Source of the DNA: CAZPQK01 sp964588695
Lineage (GTDB): Bacteria > Krumholzibacteriota > Krumholzibacteriia > WVZY01 > JAKEHA01
DNA: 64,000 nucleotides
NCBI GenBank assembly: GCA_964588695.1
Contig: CAZPQK010000014.1
Location: forward strand, 21,168-85,167
Direction of reading: 5' to 3'
In this document: in pieces, positions 51,747 to 60,614 of the stretch
How positions within the stretch are numbered: the first letter of the stretch is position 1
Layout: each line of letters starts with the position of its first letter
The notes under the pieces: generated by a model
What the model was told of the DNA's origin: nothing
What the model saw: only the letters and a program-made list of their open reading frames with translations
The model's database searches: none
Translations under genes and position numbers: made by a program

Positions 51747-53655
51747 GACTAAATCGCTATTTGTCGCGATCCTGGGCCTTTTCTCGGGAGTCACGGTTGT
51801 TGCGTGGCCGGTCCTGCGACACGGTTGGTTTACCTACCTGGACAATCCTGCGCACCTCGCAGAACTCCATTCGCTGGCATTTGATGCCTACCGAGGTTGG
51901 TCGGACGTTGCTTGGGCCGGCGCCCCGCTGGGCTCGTTGCACTCGCCGCTTTGGTACGGACTTGCCGCCTGGTGCACCCGTTTGCTGGGAAGCGCCGAGG
52001 CGATTTATCCGGCCCTCGTGTGGTTGGGAGTTCTGGCGCCGCCATTAGCGATTTTTTTGGTGTCGCGTCGATATGCGTCAACCGCAATGGCGCTGCTGGC
52101 GGCAACCCTGGTACTGGTGCAACCTGCCGCAGTCGTCGGAATCAGTTCCGCAACCGGCGGGATGTGGACGTATGGCATCGCGCTTGGTCTGTTAGTTTGG
52201 CTCTGGCAGCTATGCGACGATTTAACCACATGGCGTCGCACGGCATTGGCCGGTGCGGTCGGATCGCTGGCCGCACTGACACATCTGTTCATCTTTTACC
52301 CTCTGGTTATTTTGCTGGCGCTGCGCTTTGTGGTGCCGCCCGCCGTCCGCGCTACCCGCTGGCGCTTGCCGCTGGTCCTGGTCCTGACGCTTGCCGGTAG
52401 CGCTGCCTACTGGTTGCCGGCCGTCGCGCTGATTGGCGATCACCTCAACATCATACCGGTAACACTTTCTCCGAGTGCCGTTCTTATGCGGTTGCTGATG
52501 CCCACCGATGGCGTCGAGCTGATTAAGGGCGAAATTCACACCGTCGACGCCGGTTTCCTAACAATGACCGTTTTTACAGCGGCGCTGGCGGGAGGGGCAT
52601 TGCTCGCGGCGCCAAAAATTCTGCGACGACAAGATGCTCCCGCTCTGGCGATGTTGACCGCTTTGGTGTTGTTGACGTTGCTGTTGTTTGTCTTGCCATT
52701 TGTGGACAAGCACGTAATGGGGCCGCTGCCGTGGCGGTTGCTCGCGGTGGTTCGGGTGGCGTTTGCGCTAGCCCTGGCTGCGTGGCTAGGACGACGTTGG
52801 GAAAGCCGGTTGCCAGTTGTAGCCGTGGCGATTGCCAGCGTTGCGGTGTGTGGGTTCGCAGCGGGACCGCTTCGGGATCGGGTGCCGCCGATTGACGGGG
52901 AAGAGGTTAAGCATACTCGCGAGATGTGGGACTGGCTTAGAGAGAACCGGTCCAGCGACGCCCGCGTTTACCTGCAGAATACATTCATGGCGCGATACTC
53001 GGGGCAATTGGTGAACTCTCACGTGTTGGCACTTACGGCCAAAGAAACCGGACTCCCGCAGTTGGGTGCAACTTATGGCGTGGTGCCGTTTGCTTCGGGC
53101 CGCTACACGCAAAGTCAATTTGGAACGCTGTTCTTTCGCCGGATTGATCGTTCGCCGGACAACTCCGAGGACGCCGAGGATGTCGCCGACTATGTTGCCG
53201 CGGCCATGCGCCGCAACAACTGCAACCTGGTGGTGGCGGTCGAGCCCGCTACCGCCGAACCGCTCGCGCGCACCACGCCCTTTACCAAGGTTTATCAGAT
53301 TGAACGGTACCAGTTTCTTGAAGTTTTGGATCCGGTCGACAGTTGGGTGATGACCGATCAAATGCAGCCGGCAGATGCGCGCGTCAACTTCGCTGCCGGA
53401 AACATCGATATTGATCTCCGGACCGTTCCAAGCAGCGGACGCTTACTAGTCGCCGCCGCCTATCACCCCTTTTGGAAACTTCGCGCCACGTCGACCGCGA
53501 CGCTTGCCAAGGATCGGTGGCACCTGATCCAGATTACGGGTATCGAACCTGGCGTTGAGCGGTTAAGCTTGCGCTTCGAGCCGCCACGCTGGCCGCTGGT
53601 GGCTGGCGCCCTCGGGTGGTTACTTATTTTAGGACTAGGACTTAGACGAACATAA
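51736..53655 (+). CDS. Polytopic membrane protein, GT-C-like
   Basis: A ~639-residue protein started at TTG 51736 (LTDKTKSLFVAILGLFSGV), overlapping the previous stop; an open frame begins earlier at 51685. About ten membrane helices lie in residues 8-390 (e.g. AIYPALVWLGVLAPPLAIFL, TALVLLTLLLFVLPFV), then a soluble region (~395-610; WLRENRSSDARVYLQNTFMA), and a last helix (LVAGALGWLLILGLGL). An early D-N-P-A-H near a membrane helix, WFTYLDNPAHLAEL, recalls the acidic loop of GT-C/YfhO-like glycosyltransferases, but no diagnostic motif is certain. Its end shares one base with the second Omp85-like gene (TAATG). Confidence 0.68.
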   Translation: MTDKTKSLFVAILGLFSGVTVVAWPVLRHGWFTYLDNPAHLAELHSLAFDAYRGWSDVAWAGAPLGSLHSPLWYGLAAWCTRLLGSAEAIYPALVWLGVLAPPLAIFLVSRRYASTAMALLAATLVLVQPAAVVGISSATGGMWTYGIALGLLVWLWQLCDDLTTWRRTALAGAVGSLAALTHLFIFYPLVILLALRFVVPPAVRATRWRLPLVLVLTLAGSAAYWLPAVALIGDHLNIIPVTLSPSAVLMRLLMPTDGVELIKGEIHTVDAGFLTMTVFTAALAGGALLAAPKILRRQDAPALAMLTALVLLTLLLFVLPFVDKHVMGPLPWRLLAVVRVAFALALAAWLGRRWESRLPVVAVAIASVAVCGFAAGPLRDRVPPIDGEEVKHTREMWDWLRENRSSDARVYLQNTFMARYSGQLVNSHVLALTAKETGLPQLGATYGVVPFASGRYTQSQFGTLFFRRIDRSPDNSEDAEDVADYVAAAMRRNNCNLVVAVEPATAEPLARTTPFTKVYQIERYQFLEVLDPVDSWVMTDQMQPADARVNFAAGNIDIDLRTVPSSGRLLVAAAYHPFWKLRATSTATLAKDRWHLIQITGIEPGVERLSLRFEPPRWPLVAGALGWLLILGLGLRRT

Positions 53656-54755
53656 TGAAGTGTATTCTTATCGGCGTCGCGCTGATTGGATTCGTACCCG
53701 CGGCGATAGCCGCGCCCGCTGATACTACCCAGGAAGGTTCGGGGCGGCTGGTCAGGCCCAGGTTTACGGTTGCGGGTGTTACCTACTTGCCCAAGGTTTC
53801 TTATGCCTCGGAGCGTGGGGTGGGAATTGGCGGTACGATTCTCAAGCCGTTTGACTGGCCGTCGAAGGACGACGACGGTGCGTCAACGTTAGAGCTAAAA
53901 GGTCGCGTTACCACAAAAGGGCAAAGTGAACTGTGGGGAACCGTCGAACTGGCGGGAAGTTCGCCGTTTTCGTTACGCGCGCGCGCTGAGGTTTCAACCT
54001 TGGCGGAAAAATTCTACGGCATTGGCGCCGACACCCCAGCCGACGCCGACGAGGTCTATCGACCGCAATACTCCCGTTACTACATTGAGTTGTTTCGCCA
54101 GGTAACCCGGGCGCTTCGCGTGGGCGTACGCTCCGAATATGCGCGCCACCTGCTGCTTTCCACACAAGCCGACGGCGCGTTAGGTTCCGGTGTGGTGCGG
54201 GGCGCCACTGACGACGCAATTGTGGGTTCGGGAGTGGTCATGGCGTTTGATACCCGCAACCGTCGCTACTCGCCGCGGCGGGGGGTGTACTTTCAGGCGG
54301 CGGGCATGTACTTTGACAACAACTCTACAAGTTTCGAGTTTACCCAGTTCTTCTACGACTTGCGAACCTACACTCCGCTCGGGTCAAGAGTTTTGGCCGG
54401 CCAGGTGTTTGTCTACGCGACGGACAACCAGGTACCGTTCTGGCGATTGGCTCAACTAGGAGGTCGCCATCACTCTCGGGGCTACCGCAGTGGGCGGTAT
54501 CGTGACAAAGTACTGGCGGCGGCCCAACTGGAACTGCGGTCGCCGGTAGTGGGGCGGCTCGGATGCGCGTTTTTTGCGGGCGTGGCGAATGTTGCGCCCA
54601 CGTTCGGCGAGATGCGCCGCGACCACATTCGACCGACCGCAGGTTTTGGCCTACGCTGGCTGGTTGGCCGGGCAAAGGGCCTGAACGCCCGTATAGACGC
54701 CGCAGTTGGCGAAAACTCCTTCGAATTGGATGTGGGAATCGGGCAGGCGTTCTAG
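53655..54755 (+). CDS. Omp85/BamA-like outer-membrane barrel protein (second)
   Basis: A 366-residue protein with signal peptide (MKCILIGVALIGFVPAAIAA). It is a barrel of the surface-antigen type: VSYASERGVGIGGTIL, SGVVMAFDTRNRRYSPRRGV (the D-x-R-x-x-x-x-P-x-x-G strand-loop of Omp85 barrels) and HHSRGYRSGRYRD (the RGY motif), ending in an aromatic residue (IGQAF) as expected for Bam recognition. No POTRA domain. Shorter than the first barrel at 48659, with which it brackets a kinase-like and a membrane protein. Confidence 0.85.
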   Translation: MKCILIGVALIGFVPAAIAAPADTTQEGSGRLVRPRFTVAGVTYLPKVSYASERGVGIGGTILKPFDWPSKDDDGASTLELKGRVTTKGQSELWGTVELAGSSPFSLRARAEVSTLAEKFYGIGADTPADADEVYRPQYSRYYIELFRQVTRALRVGVRSEYARHLLLSTQADGALGSGVVRGATDDAIVGSGVVMAFDTRNRRYSPRRGVYFQAAGMYFDNNSTSFEFTQFFYDLRTYTPLGSRVLAGQVFVYATDNQVPFWRLAQLGGRHHSRGYRSGRYRDKVLAAAQLELRSPVVGRLGCAFFAGVANVAPTFGEMRRDHIRPTAGFGLRWLVGRAKGLNARIDAAVGENSFELDVGIGQAF

Positions 54756-54800
54756 CCTCAAGTCGGTCAACGGGGCTTGCGCCAACATTTTCGTTGGACT

Positions 54801-54827
54801 AAAATGGCCGGGCTTGCCCGTCATTTT
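54801..54827 (+). terminator. Hairpin after the second Omp85-like gene
   Basis: AAAATG (54801-54806) pairs with CATTTT (54822-54827) and, inside, CGGGC with GCCCG around a TT loop, with a small asymmetric bulge. Followed by little T-rich sequence. It may separate the envelope genes from the ABC genes; TATAAC at 54856-54861 could be a -10 for the latter, without a good -35. Confidence 0.45.
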
Positions 54828-54936
54828 GTCTGGGCACCTCCGAAGGGGCTGGTTGTATAACGGAGTGGCAAGTCCAACAATTTCTCGACGCCGCTTAGCG
54901 TCATTATTCAAAAACAAAAGACTTACGAGGAGTGCA

Positions 54937-55686
54937 ATGGCAGGGGCGTCGTCACGTACGATGATTCAAGCGCAAGGGTTGTCCAAATACTACGGCCCTT
55001 TTGTCGCCATCAAAGACATTTCATTCTCGATTCCCGAGGCTCAAATCGTGGCTTTCCTGGGGCCGAATGGCGCCGGCAAATCCACAACCATGAAAATTCT
55101 CTCCGGCTTTCTGGCCGCGAGCGAAGGCGAAGCATCGATTGCGGGCTTTAACGTCCGCCAGCAACGCCTGGAGGCGTCTCGACACCTGGGATACTTGCCC
55201 GAAAACGGGCCTCTATATAATGACATGACGCCGCTGGAGCTGCTCACGTTTTTTGGGCAGGCCCGAGGCATGGATGCCGCGACGCTACAGTCGCGAATCG
55301 ATGTCGTGGTTGACCAGTGCAGTCTGCAGTCGGTGCTGGAAAAGCCAACCGGAAAGTTGTCACGAGGTTTCCGTCAACGGGTGGGATTGGCGCAGGCGCT
55401 GCTTCACGATCCTTCGGTGCTCATCATGGACGAACCGACATCAGGTCTGGATCCCAACCAGATTCGCGACTTTCGCGCGAACATAAAAACGCTGGGAATG
55501 ACCAAGACGATCCTGATTTCCACACACATCCTGCAAGAAGTCGATGCGGTTGCCGATCGGGTGCTGCTGGTCAACGACGGGCGTTTGTTGTTTGACGGCA
55601 CGCCCGACGAGTTGCGCGAAGACGGTTCGCTAGAACGACCGTTTCATCGCCTGACTAGTTCTGCGGCGAAAGGAGCGTCGGCATGA
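54937..55686 (+). CDS. ABC transporter ATP-binding protein, GldA-like
   Basis: A 249-residue ABC ATPase started at ATG 54937 with CGAGGAG just before it; the upstream extension is not conserved. Walker A FLGPNGAGKSTTMK, Q-loop YLPENGPLYND, signature LSRGFRQRVGLAQALL, Walker B VLIMDEPTSGLDPNQ and the H-loop ISTHILQE are all intact. It resembles GldA/CcmA-type ATPases that drive ABC-2 exporters. It overlaps the fused permease by 4 bases (ATGA), followed by a DUF4340 protein, the standard trio in FCB genomes. The transported substrate is not known. Confidence 0.92.
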   Translation: MAGASSRTMIQAQGLSKYYGPFVAIKDISFSIPEAQIVAFLGPNGAGKSTTMKILSGFLAASEGEASIAGFNVRQQRLEASRHLGYLPENGPLYNDMTPLELLTFFGQARGMDAATLQSRIDVVVDQCSLQSVLEKPTGKLSRGFRQRVGLAQALLHDPSVLIMDEPTSGLDPNQIRDFRANIKTLGMTKTILISTHILQEVDAVADRVLLVNDGRLLFDGTPDELREDGSLERPFHRLTSSAAKGASA

Positions 55687-58328
55687 AGTTAAACTGGGGC
55701 GCGATCCGTGCCATCTTTCGCCGTGACTTGCGGTTGTATTTCAGCAATCCGACCGGTTACGTCTTTATTACGTTGTTCATTTTTCTTGCTGCAGCAGCGG
55801 CTTTTTGGCAGGAGCGTTTTTTCCTTAACAACCTTGCTAATCTCGACCAACTGAATACTGCGTTTCCGTTCCTTCTGTTGTTCTTTATTCCCGCTATCAC
55901 CATGGGTGTTTGGGCCGAAGAGCGTAAGCAGGGAACCGACGAGCTGTTGCTGACGTTGCCAGCGACCGATGTTGAAGTCGTTCTGGGTAAGTACATTTCG
56001 ACCATCGGGATTTATTCGGCCGCCCTGGTGCTTTCTCTGGTTGGACATCTCGGGGTTCTGTTTTGGCTAGGAAACCCCGACCTGGGACTAATGCTCGGTA
56101 ACTACATCGGATATTGGTTCCTGGGTGCTGCGTTTATTGCGGTGGGGATGTTGGCGTCGATGATTAGCGTGAATGCGACCGTCGCGTTTATCCTGGGTGC
56201 GATCCTGTGCGCGTTCTTTGTCTACATCGAGCAGGTTTTGGGAATCGCCGGGAAGTCGCTGGAGGCGTTTGGTCGTTCGTTGGCGGTGTTTGACGCCTTT
56301 AGCGGATTTACCCGCGGCATCGTTAGTCTTGCCGGTGCTCTGTACTTTACCAGCATCGCGGTGTTTGCGCTGTACCTGAACGTCGTGTTGCTGGGTCGTC
56401 GTCACTGGCCGCGCGACGCTGGCGGCATGAAGATGAGCATGCACCACCTGGTCCGCGGCGCCGCGCTGGCGGTTGCGCTGATCGCGCTTAACGCGATGGT
56501 TGCGCGTACCAGCGCCCGTGTCGATGTCACCGCCGAAAAACTCCACTCGCTTTCGGGTGAAACCCGCCAGCTCATAGCCGAGATTCCCGACGAACGACCG
56601 GTGTTCATTCAGGCGTTCGTCAGTCCCGACGTACCGCGCCAGATGGTGCAAACGCGGTCCACGTTAATCGGTTTCCTGGAAGAGATTGATGCCGTCGCTG
56701 GCGACAAAGTTCAGGTGGTCATCTACGACACCGAGCCGTTCAGCGAAGAGGCGCTGCAAGCGCGCGAGCAGTTTGGGATTCTTGCTCGGGAGACGCCGGA
56801 GATAGGTGCCAGTCGCGCGAAAGTCAGCCAGGTGTTTATGGGCGTCGCGTTTACCTGCGGTCCGGAAGAAGATGTGATCGAGTTCTTTGATCGTGGTTTG
56901 CCCGCCGAGTACGAGTTGGCTCGTAGTATTCGCGTAGTGGCGCGGACGCAACGCAAAAAAATTGGGGTGTTGACGACACAAGCAAAGGTGTTTGGTGGTT
57001 TCGATTTCAATACGTTCGCAAGTTCACCCGCGTGGCCGGTAGTCGACGAACTTAAGAAGCAGTACGAAGTTGTTCAAATCGCTGCGAGTGATCCCATCAC
57101 CGAAGAGATGGATGCGCTGTTAGCGATTCTGCCGTCGTCGTTGTCGCAACCAGAGATGGACAACCTGCATTCGTACGTCGAAGCCGGCAAGCCGACTCTG
57201 CTGCTGGTCGATCCACTGCTGGTTGCCAACCTGTCGCTTTCGCCCAGCGAAGAGAGCGGGGCCGGTACCAACCCTTTTATGCGCAACCGTGGACCGCAAC
57301 CCGAACCCAAGGGAGCGATTGGCGCGCTGATGGCCTCGGCCGGCGTGAACTGGAACATCGCGCAAGTGGTTTGGGATGCGTACAACCCACATCCGGAGTT
57401 GTCGACGTTGCCACCCGAGGTGGTGTTTGTCGGTCGTGGAAACGAAAATCCCAATGCCTTTAATGACTCCGCGCCAATATCGTCGGGGCTGCAAGAGATT
57501 GTCATGCTTTTTCCGGGGACGATCACCGGGCTTAACACACCGGGATTGTCGTTCCAGCCGTTACTAGCGACGAGCGTGCGGTCGGGTTCGGTGGCCTACA
57601 ACCAGGTGGTCAGCAAGGACTTCTTTGGAAGTCGCCTGGTCCCACAAGCCGCGCCGCACATGGTGTCGAGCAACGACTATGTGTTGGCGGGACATGTTAC
57701 CGGTACCGACACCATTCCCCGCAATGTGATTGTCGTCGCCGACGTAGATTTCATAAGCGACCAGTTTTTTGAGATTCGTCGTCAGGGAATCGAAAACCTG
57801 AACTTCGACAATATTTCGTTTTTTCTTAACTGCATCGACATTCTTGCAGGCGATGATTCATTTCTTTCATTGCGTAAGCGCCGGGTAAGGCATCGCACCC
57901 TGGAAACCGTGGAGGCTCGGGTTCGAGCTTTTTCCGAGCAAAGTGCGACTGACCAGCAAGCCGCCGAAATGGAAGCGCAGGAAGCGTTGGCCGCCGCGCA
58001 GCAACGCCTTGACGAACGCGTCGCGCAAGTTCGCCAGCGAACCGACCTGGACGCGCAAGCCAAACAGATTATGTCGCGTAACCTGCAAGAGGTGGAGAAT
58101 CGCAAGTTCGAGGCGATCAAGGCCAACATCGAAGCGCAGAAAGATTTGAAGGTTCAAGAGAGTAAAGAAAAGATGGAGGCGCAGGTGCGCCGCATCCAAA
58201 GTAACATTAAAACGTTTGCCGGGCTGCTTCCGCCGATCCCGGTGTTCGCGATGGGAATTATGATCTACCTGCGCCGGCGGCGCCGCGAAAGGGAAGGCGC
58301 CGCTGCCGCGAGGAGGTTAAGGAACTAA
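55683..58328 (+). CDS. Fused ABC-2 permease and GldG-like extracytoplasmic protein
   Basis: An 881-residue protein. Residues 1-245 are an ABC-2 permease of GldF type with about six membrane helices (LYFSNPTGYVFITLFIFLAA, FPFLLLFFIPAITMGVWAEE with E-R-K-x-G-T). A further helix (~262-280) leads into a GldG/ABC-auxiliary region (~285-730; DVTAEKLHSLSGETRQLI, IGVLTTQAKVFGGFD, LLVDPLL), then a coiled coil (AAEMEAQEALAAAQQRLDER) and a C-terminal helix (LLPPIPVFAMGIMIYL). In Flavobacterium GldF and GldG are separate proteins needed for gliding; fusions are frequent elsewhere. The DUF4340 gene begins one base before its stop ends. Confidence 0.88.
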   Translation: MKLNWGAIRAIFRRDLRLYFSNPTGYVFITLFIFLAAAAAFWQERFFLNNLANLDQLNTAFPFLLLFFIPAITMGVWAEERKQGTDELLLTLPATDVEVVLGKYISTIGIYSAALVLSLVGHLGVLFWLGNPDLGLMLGNYIGYWFLGAAFIAVGMLASMISVNATVAFILGAILCAFFVYIEQVLGIAGKSLEAFGRSLAVFDAFSGFTRGIVSLAGALYFTSIAVFALYLNVVLLGRRHWPRDAGGMKMSMHHLVRGAALAVALIALNAMVARTSARVDVTAEKLHSLSGETRQLIAEIPDERPVFIQAFVSPDVPRQMVQTRSTLIGFLEEIDAVAGDKVQVVIYDTEPFSEEALQAREQFGILARETPEIGASRAKVSQVFMGVAFTCGPEEDVIEFFDRGLPAEYELARSIRVVARTQRKKIGVLTTQAKVFGGFDFNTFASSPAWPVVDELKKQYEVVQIAASDPITEEMDALLAILPSSLSQPEMDNLHSYVEAGKPTLLLVDPLLVANLSLSPSEESGAGTNPFMRNRGPQPEPKGAIGALMASAGVNWNIAQVVWDAYNPHPELSTLPPEVVFVGRGNENPNAFNDSAPISSGLQEIVMLFPGTITGLNTPGLSFQPLLATSVRSGSVAYNQVVSKDFFGSRLVPQAAPHMVSSNDYVLAGHVTGTDTIPRNVIVVADVDFISDQFFEIRRQGIENLNFDNISFFLNCIDILAGDDSFLSLRKRRVRHRTLETVEARVRAFSEQSATDQQAAEMEAQEALAAAQQRLDERVAQVRQRTDLDAQAKQIMSRNLQEVENRKFEAIKANIEAQKDLKVQESKEKMEAQVRRIQSNIKTFAGLLPPIPVFAMGIMIYLRRRRREREGAAAARRLRN

Positions 58329-59683
58329 TGGGAGAGATTCGCAAGACGACTGTCTTTGGCGTTGTCGCTGTGCTGCTGGCAGTGCTGGCGTTGGTGACCA
58401 AGCCACGGGTGGTAGAACCCGACGCGTTTTTTGACCGTGGCGAGCAGTTCTTTCCAGAGTTTCAGGACCCAAACGCCGCGCGTAGTCTGGAAGTGATCGA
58501 CTTTGACGACGAAACCGGTGCCGCGGTTCCGTTTAAGGTGACGTTCAAAAACAACCGTTGGTCGATACCCTCGCATAACGACTATCCCGCCGACGGTAAA
58601 GACCGCCTTGCCCAGACCGCCGCCGGTATCATTCAAGTCACCAAAGACGATTTTCGAAGTGACCTGGTCTCTGACCATGAGTTGTGTGGTGTGTTAGATC
58701 CTCTCGACGAAACGACGGCTTCACTCAGTGGTCGCGGTCAGCGCGTTACCATCAAAGGCGAAGGCGATAAAATACTGGCCGACCTCATCGTCGGTAAGCC
58801 GGTGGGCGAAGACGAATCGGTTCGTTTTGTCCGCGTCCCCGAACAAAAAAGGGTCTACGCCGCCAAGTTCGACGTCGATATTTCCACCGAGTTTGTCGAT
58901 TGGATCGAGCCCGATTTGTTGCTGCTCGAACAGGCAGAGATCGGCGAAGTGGTAATTAAGGATTACTCCATTGACGAGCGCACCGGCAGCGTTAACGATC
59001 GCGATACCATCGAGCTTATCAAGGATGACACCGATACCTGGGCGGCGGAGGGTATGCGCAACAACCAGGAGGTCAATATTGGTGAGATGAATAAAATTCT
59101 CACCGAGTTGGACAAACTGGCGATTGTGGGCGTGCGCCCCAAGCCGGAAGGGTTAGGCGCATCGCTAAAGAAAATGGATGACGGGACGTTGCAAGTGACG
59201 CAGCGCGACTTGATGGCGTTGCAGAGCAAGGGCTATTTCTTCTCGCGGGACGGCGAACTGCTATCTAACGAGGGCGAAGTCCAGGTTGCGTTGGACGACG
59301 GGGTTCGCTACACGCTGCGCTTTGGCGAAGTTGTCTATGGAACCAACGTGTCGGCCGCCGGGTCGGCTGACGAGCAAGGCCCAGGTGAAAACCGTTACCT
59401 GTTTATTTCCGTCGGATTGGATTCCGACCGTTGGCCGGAACCGCCATTACCCGCGGACATGTCCTTCCAAGCCAAAGCCGACAGTTTGTGGACCGCGGAT
59501 GACTTTTCCAACAAGAGTCTACAGACTGCGCACGATACCTGGCAGAAGAACTTTGCAAGCGCGAGCCAGCGCCGCGACGAACTCAACCAACGATTTGGCA
59601 ACTGGTACTATGTGATCTCGCAGGAGAGTTTTGAAAAACTACGGGCGACGCGAGAATTACTAATTCGAGATAAGACCGGTTAG
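58328..59683 (+). CDS. DUF4340 membrane-anchored protein
   Basis: A 451-residue protein with an N-terminal anchor (VFGVVAVLLAVLALVTKP) and a beta-rich periplasmic region of repeated DUF4340-like units (NRWSIPSHNDYPADGKDRL, IIQVTKDDFRSDLVSDHELC, LADLIVGKPVGEDESVRFVR). DUF4340 proteins regularly follow GldF-GldG fusions and are thought to be accessory subunits; the role is undefined. Last gene of the ABC run; a terminator follows after 22 bases. Confidence 0.87.
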   Translation: MGEIRKTTVFGVVAVLLAVLALVTKPRVVEPDAFFDRGEQFFPEFQDPNAARSLEVIDFDDETGAAVPFKVTFKNNRWSIPSHNDYPADGKDRLAQTAAGIIQVTKDDFRSDLVSDHELCGVLDPLDETTASLSGRGQRVTIKGEGDKILADLIVGKPVGEDESVRFVRVPEQKRVYAAKFDVDISTEFVDWIEPDLLLLEQAEIGEVVIKDYSIDERTGSVNDRDTIELIKDDTDTWAAEGMRNNQEVNIGEMNKILTELDKLAIVGVRPKPEGLGASLKKMDDGTLQVTQRDLMALQSKGYFFSRDGELLSNEGEVQVALDDGVRYTLRFGEVVYGTNVSAAGSADEQGPGENRYLFISVGLDSDRWPEPPLPADMSFQAKADSLWTADDFSNKSLQTAHDTWQKNFASASQRRDELNQRFGNWYYVISQESFEKLRATRELLIRDKTG

Positions 59684-59704
59684 CGTCGATGCGGAATTTG
59701 CTAC

Positions 59705-59743
59705 AAAAAAAGGCCACGGCATAACGCCGCGGCCCTTTTTTTT
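59705..59743. terminator. Bidirectional terminator between DUF4340 and ferredoxin genes
   Basis: GGCCACGGC (59712-59720) pairs with GCCGCGGCC (59726-59734), one mismatch, with A7 before (59705-59711) and T8 after (59736-59743). It can end transcripts from both sides. Confidence 0.9.
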
Positions 59744-59757
59744 AACGTTTCGACGGG

Positions 59758-60063
59758 CTAGAAGCCCAACTCGGTACGCTTTTCCTCCGCGCCCGGAAGC
59801 GGGTCCAGCTTATCGGTTACCATCGGAAGTTCCTGAGACTTCTCGGCGTTAACGGCTACCCACTGCTTCTGGTTGTCGGGGACGTCGTCTTCGGGATAGA
59901 TGGCTTCGACCGGGCACTCGGGGGCGCAGGCGTCGCAGTCGATGCAGGTGTCGGGGTTGATATAGAGCATGTCTTCGCCCTGGTGGAAGCAATCCACGGG
60001 GCAAACCACCACGCAGTCGCTAAAGCGACAGCCCTGGCAGTTTCCGGTTACGACGTAGGCCAT
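59758..60063 (-). CDS. fdxA: 7Fe ferredoxin, FdxA-type
   Basis: A 101-residue ferredoxin. MAYVVTGNCQGCRFSDCVVV followed by CPVDCFHQG, then CIDCDACAPECPVEAIYPED. Cysteine spacing matches FdxA/Azotobacter ferredoxin I, with one [3Fe-4S] and one [4Fe-4S] cluster. The C-terminal ~35 residues (LPMVTDKLDPLPGAEEKR) also fit. It is a soluble electron carrier; partners cannot be told. Minus strand, after two other minus-strand genes. Confidence 0.94.
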   Translation of the reverse strand: MAYVVTGNCQGCRFSDCVVVCPVDCFHQGEDMLYINPDTCIDCDACAPECPVEAIYPEDDVPDNQKQWVAVNAEKSQELPMVTDKLDPLPGAEEKRTELGF

Positions 60064-60155
60064 TCAGACTCCTTGCAGGTATTAGCATTTTGGCGGCGAA
60101 TGCCGCATTGAGCTTGTAATTAACAAACGGGTGTTGGGTGGGTCAAGCCGAAAGC

Positions 60156-60581
60156 CTAACGGCGAAACGACAAGCCCAGTAACACGAACCCGAACAATGC
60201 CAGCGCGCCGGCGATCAGACCGCGGGGTCCGGCTATACGCTCCATGGCGGTGGCGCGGTTTTCTTCGTACTGCGTTAAATAGCGATCGGCATGTCGCCGT
60301 CGACTCTCCATGTTAGCCATGCGTTTATTGAACTCGCGAAACCGGTCGTCAGTTTCTTCGCGGAAGTGTTTCTTTAGCGAATCCGACATCTGCGTCAGAC
60401 TATGGCGAAAGCCAAGGTTCAGGCGCCCCTGCTCCTGGATTTCGATGTCCATAGAGTCACGCACCGCGATCATGGTTTCGATGCCTCGGTCCCACCGTCG
60501 GACCTCTCGATAGTCCCGGCCCACCCAGGCAATGGCCGCGGCGATCAGGAGAACCGCTAGTATGCGCATAGCTATCTTCAT
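60156..60581 (-). CDS. Small membrane protein with central coiled coil, unknown function
   Basis: A 141-residue protein not assigned to a family. An N-terminal helix (ILAVLLIAAAIAWVG) and a C-terminal helix (GLIAGALALFGFVLLGLSF) flank a highly charged helical centre (DSLKKHFREETDDRFREFNK, NMESRRRHADRYL) likely to be a coiled coil on one side of the membrane. It lies 33 bases behind the GT4 gene and is probably cotranscribed with it. Confidence 0.65.
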   Translation of the reverse strand: MKIAMRILAVLLIAAAIAWVGRDYREVRRWDRGIETMIAVRDSMDIEIQEQGRLNLGFRHSLTQMSDSLKKHFREETDDRFREFNKRMANMESRRRHADRYLTQYEENRATAMERIAGPRGLIAGALALFGFVLLGLSFRR

Positions 60582-60614
60582 AAGCCTGTAATATTAATGG
60601 AGTTGTGCGATTTG

